Assembly (NCBI GenBank): GCA_947561715.1 | Contig: OX387200.1 | Coordinates: 8,000,501 to 8,064,500, forward strand | Reading direction: 5' to 3' | Origin: Ascidia mentula | Lineage: Eukaryota; Chordata; Ascidiacea; Phlebobranchia; Ascidiidae | Length of the DNA stretch: 64,000 nt | Shown: positions 61,258 to 64,000 of the stretch, piece by piece | Position numbering within the stretch: position 1 is the first letter of the stretch | How the letters are laid out: the number at the start of each line of letters is the position of its first letter | The notes under the pieces: model-generated | Database searches by the model: none | The model's input: the letters and a program-made list of their open reading frames with translations, nothing else | What the model was told of the DNA's origin: nothing | Translations under genes and position numbers: made by a program

Positions 61258-63914
61258 ATGATTGAACGAGATGATGCGTTTATGCAAGTTTTCTGGGATT
61301 TGGCGGATGACAAAGAGGAAAAACGTATCGGTGCAAGCAAAAAGCTTGTATCAAATCTTCTGGATAAGCAAGACCAGGTATAAATCAGTTTACTCGAAGT
61401 ATTCTTTCTGGAAGAATACGTCAATTGCTTTTAGTTAACAGGAGACATTTTGTTGTAATTGATAACACAGGCCGAAGATCCTTCAGAGCTTTGTCCAGAT
61501 TTAAAATATGCTGTTGCTCGTCTTGTTGGGGGGTTGGGATCAAATAGAAAGTGTGCCCGTGTTGGATTTTCCGCTGCACTAACTACCCTTCTGAAACGTG
61601 TGCCCTCCAACCTTATAACTGCCAAAGATGTATTGGATTTGATGTCTGAAAAGCTTCAACTGGGAAACACAAGAAGTGTAAGAACCTTCTTTGTTTTCTG
61701 GTAAACAGTGCCAAAAAACTGATGCTTCTTGGCTGTGATTATTTTGATTATTAACTTACAACCACCATATTGTATCTATATTCATATTGAGGTCAATCTA
61801 CTGTATTCTAACTGTAGTCGATTGTACTTTCTCATAGGAAGACAGAGAAATTTTGTTTGGGCGAGTGTTTTGTCTGCTGTGCCTTATCCACAGTGACAAG
61901 CTTTTGCAAAAAGGTGGCACCAACACTGTTCTGATTCACCATGTCACCAAAGAATTTATTCGAATGTCAAAAATGAAATCCTACATCCATAAAGTGGCCA
62001 TTGCTGGGCTCTGTGAACTCTGTAAACAGGTAGAGACAGCTTCTTGCTATTTCTGTGGAAATTTGAATAAAATTTAACAATATCTCTTTTTCTTGTCAAG
62101 GTCCCAGAAGAGGTTTTTGCGAAGGCAATGTGGCCCACACTGTCATCAAGCTTCTCTACAGGCTGGGAAAATTGCTCACCCGAAATGTTACAGCTATTAC
62201 TTGTTTGCCATCAATCCAACCCAGAATGTTGTGGAAAAACATTTTTGAAAACGAATAAATGGATACCAATGAAGTTAAAAAGGGCTGATATAATTGGTAA
62301 TAACCGAAACCATTTAAATTAATTACAACCACAGTTACGAGTTTTACATAGCCAAAGCATCACATGTTAAAATTTGTTCTGCTTGCATTTTCACAACAGG
62401 TTTTTGTGCTGGTCTATTTGCATATATGGTAAAACACTATTGCTAACCCTTGCAGGTAAATTGTACTTAAATTAATTAATGTATTACAGGTCCACATAGT
62501 TTTAAGCACCTCGCTCGAATTGTTGCTGAGACTACTCCATGTCAACCCAATGTTGATCCATTCGCATTGGAAATTATATCATCCATTTCCAAACAAGGAC
62601 CAGATGTTTTGGGAAAGTTTTGGAGTGAGAGCTTGTCATCCACACTCCTGTCTTCTTCACCCGAAAGGAAATGTCTTGCAATCAAGTTGGCTTGCTATTC
62701 TCTTCCCTATCTTAATGTTAACTCGGTGAGCAGTGTTTTGAATTTTAAAAAATATCTTATTTCCTACAATGCATCATACCAATAAATATTTTTATGTTTG
62801 TCTTTCTGCTATCAAATAAATAATTGTGGTAATGCACTTTTTACAAAAAATACAATTTTTGTTAAATTTTAAAATTATTTTATCTTTGATCAATGTTTAG
62901 TTATCGTGTCCATTTATTTACAGGTTGCTTTGGTTTGGAACAAAGACCTTCTCATAAACCTCTACCATGCCCTAATGAACAAGGATCACTATTTCCATCG
63001 TTACTGCAAAGAACAACTGCCACAAGAACTCAGAGAAAAGCTCTCTGACAAGAAAGTGTCCCCTGATGTACAATACCAACTATTGTGCCAGTTATGGAAA
63101 AGGTATATATATATATATATACCATTTTCTTTGCTTTTTCGAGCAAGAAGGCATGACATTTTCATTCATGAACGTTTTTCAGTCCCGGTGGTATTCACTT
63201 GGATGGAATTACTCATTCCAGTGTAGTGAGTACTGTAGTTGGACATCTTAAACTTCCAGCTCTCCTCAGGCACATTGGTTGGTTAAAGAAACTCTTTCTA
63301 TTTGGAACTGCTGGTGATGTGGGAATCAAAGAAATCAACTTGGAAGTTGCCAGAACGTAAGAGTGAATTATTTTTGGTACATATTTTACAAGGAAAGGTA
63401 GCTTGTTATGGAGCACTTTAGGTGGTGTTATGCAGAAAAGATGCTGTGCCAATCTTGATAAATGTGCAACCAGAATGTCGATCTATAACGTCTGTTGTTT
63501 GAACTGTATTGTTTTTGTTTTTTTTAATATAACTTAGATTGTGTATTTGCTGAATTTAGGTAAAAATGGTTAAACATCCATTGTTTTAAAGTCATGCTGA
63601 TTGCACCCATGCATCGACGTTGTTAGCAATGCTGTTAACACTTGACAAAGTATTAATCATAATTTTAAAGAAGTAAAAAATACGTTTATAAAACTATGTT
63701 AAAAAAAAGGCTTTTTTGCATCGAGATTTATCAATCATTTGCCAAATTAACCCCTCTGTTAGATAAGTACCTGGGCAAGTGGTTTAAAACTTGGTTTGTT
63801 GCAGATGGTCTGCTTCCCAGCTTGCCCATCTTGTTCGCATGGTTCATCTACCCAGGAATGAAGGATGGATGAGCGGCATTGCAAAATTTGTATTTCTGCA
63901 CGGCCACTTTGCAA
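61258..63914 (+). CDS. MYBBP1A: MYBBP1A / Pol5-family nucleolar protein, 5' part (8 exons, gene continues beyond window)
   Basis: Exons 61258-61377, 61471-61677, 61838-62029, 62101-62296, 62490-62725, 62924-63102, 63183-63356 and 63805-63914 join in frame from ATG 61258 (about 471 residues). The order FMQVFWDLADDKEEKRIGAS, LKYAVARLVGGLGSNRKCAR, GFSAALTTLLKRVP and REILFGRVFCLLCLIHSDKL is the typical start of the MYBBP1A/DNA-polymerase-V family. These are large HEAT/ARM-like helical proteins of the nucleolus involved in rRNA synthesis and transcriptional regulation. The family name is historical; the protein has no polymerase catalytic motifs here. The 3' exons lie outside the window. Exon 62101-62296 has the least certain 3' boundary. 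Confidence 0.9.
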
Positions 63915-64000
63915 GTAGGATGAAAATCCAAAAGTGCAGCGAAACAGTTAAAATAATTTCTTCTGAAATTTAGTCGAAAAACAGGCAAAGGCCTCTGACA

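Overview
The window is animal nuclear DNA. Its genes are split into many small exons by mostly short introns (about 60 to 900 bp). Intergenic gaps are 1 to 3 kb, and the DNA is AT-rich with GC-richer exons. The proteins are chordate-like (neurofibromin, an inter-alpha-trypsin inhibitor heavy chain, NACHT-LRR receptors). This fits a compact invertebrate chordate genome, most plausibly an ascidian tunicate of the Ciona type. The species call is inference; the exon models are read directly from splice signals, phase continuity and protein similarity.

Layout. (1) 184-8516, + strand: 3' part of a secreted or extracellular-matrix gene that joins a hemicentin-type N-terminal half to a complete ITIH heavy chain. 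(2) 8517-27376: an NLR cluster. Two damaged minus-strand copies (A, 9649-10929; B, 12453-14829) and one apparently intact minus-strand copy (C, 16571-20045) face an intact plus-strand copy (D, 23152-27376), head to head with C. About 1.26 kb of the ITIH 3' end was duplicated into the cluster (14832-16098) and cuts NLR B in half. (3) 28440-34466, +: a RIP-like kinase with a helical region and three ubiquitin-interacting motifs. (4) 35815-59350, +: complete neurofibromin, 62 coding exons, frame closed over 2,796 residues. (5) 61258 to the window end, +: 5' part of MYBBP1A.

Working together: the NLRs and the kinase are plausibly innate-immune partners, by analogy with NOD-RIPK2 signalling and its ubiquitin dependence, but only their proximity is seen here. 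The ITIH fusion gene, NF1 and MYBBP1A are independent neighbours.

Most noteworthy: the hemicentin-ITIH fusion; four introns that seem to use GC donors; NLRs with 162-nt phase-0 LRR exons and exchanged N-terminal exons; a chimeric NLR ORF that starts on the antisense of an ITIH exon; the UIM-bearing kinase beside the NLRs; and an apparently perfect 48-bp GC-rich hairpin in one of its introns.
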